From NCBI GenBank assembly GCA_013138555.1, contig WTCN01000088.1:1-6051 (forward strand): a stretch of 6,051 nt of DNA, in the 5' to 3' direction. Below the pieces are notes generated by a model that worked only from the letters and a program-made list of their open reading frames with translations, made no database searches and was not told the DNA's origin. This document shows, one piece after another, positions 4,816 through 6,051 of the stretch (position 1 is the first letter of the stretch; every line of letters begins with the position of its first letter). The stretch is from Methyloprofundus sp. (GTDB lineage: Bacteria > Pseudomonadota > Gammaproteobacteria > Methylococcales > Methylomonadaceae). The position numbers and the translations under genes were made by a program.

Positions 4816-6051
4816 GTGGCAGTAATAACAATAAGCCCCGATCAGATTACTAAAAAGAAACGCAAAGGTCCTAAAGGCCATGCAGTTGATCTTATCGCAT
4901 TAGAAGAAATTCAAGCACTTCTAGCAGATGAATCCAGGCAACGCGATTTATTGATTGAGCATTTACATAAAATTCAAGACCGATATCAACATATTTCATC
5001 CAAGCATCTCGTAGCTCTCGCTCACGAAATGAAACTGTCCCCTGCCGAAGTCTTTGAAGTCGCTTCTTTTTACCATCATTTCGATGTCGTCAAAGAAGGT
5101 CAGACACCCCCTCCCCCGTTAACTGTTCGTGTCTGTGAATCTCTCTCTTGCTCCATGGCTGGCTCTAATGACTTAATAGAAGCTTTAGAAAGTGGCTTAA
5201 ATAACGATCAGGTCCGTGTCCAAAAAGTTCCCTGTGTTGGCCGCTGTCAACATGCGCCTGTTGCTGTTGTCGGACAAAATCCTATTGATCATGCAACCTC
5301 TGAAGTCGTCACCACGGCTGTTGATAACAATGATATTAAAGCCGATGTCACTGATTACATCAGTCTGCAACAATATCGCAGTGATAAGGGTTATCAAACA
5401 CTCAAGGGTGTTTTAGAAAGTAGCATTAGCACGGAAAGTGTGATCAAAAAAATGGAAGACTCTGGCTTACGTGGCCTGGGTGGTGCCGGATTCCCTGCGG
5501 GTAGAAAGTGGCGTATTGTAAAAAGTTTTGACGGTCCGCGTTTAATGGCGGTTAATATTGATGAAGGTGAACCTGGTACATTCAAAGATCGTCATTACCT
5601 GGAATCTGATCCCCATCGTTTTTTAGAGGGTATGTTAATTGCGGCCTTATGCGTAGGCTGTGATGAAATCTATATTTATCTACGTGATGAGTATGCAGGA
5701 TGTCGTGAAATCCTGACGAAAGAAATTGCCAAGCTACAAAACAATCCACCGTCTGATAAATATCGTTTACCCCCAATCCATTTACGTCGTGGCGCAGGTG
5801 CTTATATTTGCGGTGAAGAATCTGCGATGGTTGAGTCAATTGAAGGAAAACGGGGGATGCCTCGCTTAAGACCGCCTTTCCTCGCAGAGGTGGGCTTATT
5901 CGGTCGCCCTACTCTGGAACATAATATGGAATCGGTTTACTGGGTTCGCGATATTGTTGAAAAAGGTCCTGAGTGGTTTACCTCACATGGCCGCCATGAG
6001 CGCAAAGGTTTGCGTTCCTTTTCTATTTCAGGGCGTGTCAATAGACCGGGG
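4816..6051 (+). CDS. NAD-dependent formate dehydrogenase NADH/FMN subunit, fused NuoE-NuoF type (3' truncated)
   Basis: The frame is open for 412 codons and runs off the right edge. After a basic leader (KKKRKGPKG, 13-21), residues about 25-175 are a NuoE/FdsG-like domain with a [2Fe-2S] thioredoxin-fold site, C107-x4-C112 and C140-x3-C144, all four cysteines intact. From about 195 a NuoF/FdsB-like domain follows, with the glycine-rich FMN segment GLRGLGGAGFPAGRKW (217-232), the NIDEGEPGTFKDR block (247-259) and GAGAYICGEES (326-336). NAD+ is reduced here with electrons from formate oxidised at the separate molybdenum/tungsten FdsA subunit; the complex is cytoplasmic. The RDLLIEHLHKIQDRY and HGRHERKGLRSFSISGRV stretches look like Fdh1B/FdsB of methylotrophs rather than respiratory NuoF or HoxF of NAD-reducing hydrogenase. 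Family members are about 570 residues, so the C-terminal third, including the [4Fe-4S] cysteines, is outside the window. It is divergent from the LysR gene, its likely regulator; the catalytic subunit should follow. Confidence 0.88.
   Translation, partial: MAVITISPDQITKKKRKGPKGHAVDLIALEEIQALLADESRQRDLLIEHLHKIQDRYQHISSKHLVALAHEMKLSPAEVFEVASFYHHFDVVKEGQTPPPPLTVRVCESLSCSMAGSNDLIEALESGLNNDQVRVQKVPCVGRCQHAPVAVVGQNPIDHATSEVVTTAVDNNDIKADVTDYISLQQYRSDKGYQTLKGVLESSISTESVIKKMEDSGLRGLGGAGFPAGRKWRIVKSFDGPRLMAVNIDEGEPGTFKDRHYLESDPHRFLEGMLIAALCVGCDEIYIYLRDEYAGCREILTKEIAKLQNNPPSDKYRLPPIHLRRGAGAYICGEESAMVESIEGKRGMPRLRPPFLAEVGLFGRPTLEHNMESVYWVRDIVEKGPEWFTSHGRHERKGLRSFSISGRVNRPG

Noticed and set aside
5197..5839. 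Several short frames on both strands inside the right-hand gene
   Set aside because: The frame from GTG 4816 carries continuous NuoE/NuoF motifs through this whole region, so the others are shadows.
4816..6051. HoxF of NAD-reducing hydrogenase or complex I NuoF
   Set aside because: The N-terminal domain keeps all four [2Fe-2S] cysteines, and the leader and the TLEHNMESVYWV...GRHERKGLRSFS region look like formate dehydrogenase beta subunits; the divergent LysR gene also fits. Final proof needs the genes to the right.

Overview
The window looks like a chromosomal segment of a moderately AT-rich proteobacterium, most likely a gammaproteobacterial methylotroph or methanotroph. This rests on three things: an NAD-linked formate dehydrogenase subunit of the fused FdsG-FdsB (Fdh1B) type, a divergent CbbR/FdsR-like LysR regulator, and a secreted zinc hydrolase resembling the family found near quinoprotein (PQQ) dehydrogenases. 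The lineage is inferred from gene content only; there is no rRNA or phylogenetic marker here.

Layout. Positions 1-280 hold an unidentified fragment of an upstream reading frame, several inverted repeats, and a 9-bp dyad (222-247) just upstream of the first complete gene. Positions 281-2568 (+) are a two-gene unit with a 4-base ATGA overlap: a CYTH-like/CHAD polyphosphate-binding-type protein followed by a ParA/MinD-family ATPase with no ParB in view. Positions 2569-2658 contain a perfect 15-bp inverted repeat where transcription from both sides converges. Positions 2659-4617 (-) form an apparent operon read right to left: LysR regulator (GTG start), exported metallo-beta-lactamase-fold hydrolase, and a 33-residue single-span membrane protein. 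Positions 4618-4815 are a divergent control region with a TTA-N7-TAA LysR/CbbR-type box. From 4816 (GTG start) to the window edge runs the 5' part (412 codons) of the formate dehydrogenase NADH/FMN subunit.

How the genes work together. The right half is a formate-oxidation locus: the LysR protein probably senses a C1 or redox metabolite and controls the divergent formate dehydrogenase operon, whose other subunits should lie to the right. The exported hydrolase and small membrane protein are co-transcribed with the regulator, which suggests but does not prove a link to periplasmic C1 oxidation. The left half is a separate module. Translational coupling of a CHAD protein to an orphan ParA ATPase suggests a ParA-type positioning system for a polyphosphate (or other polyanion) granule. 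That is the most interesting hypothesis in the window and it is untested.
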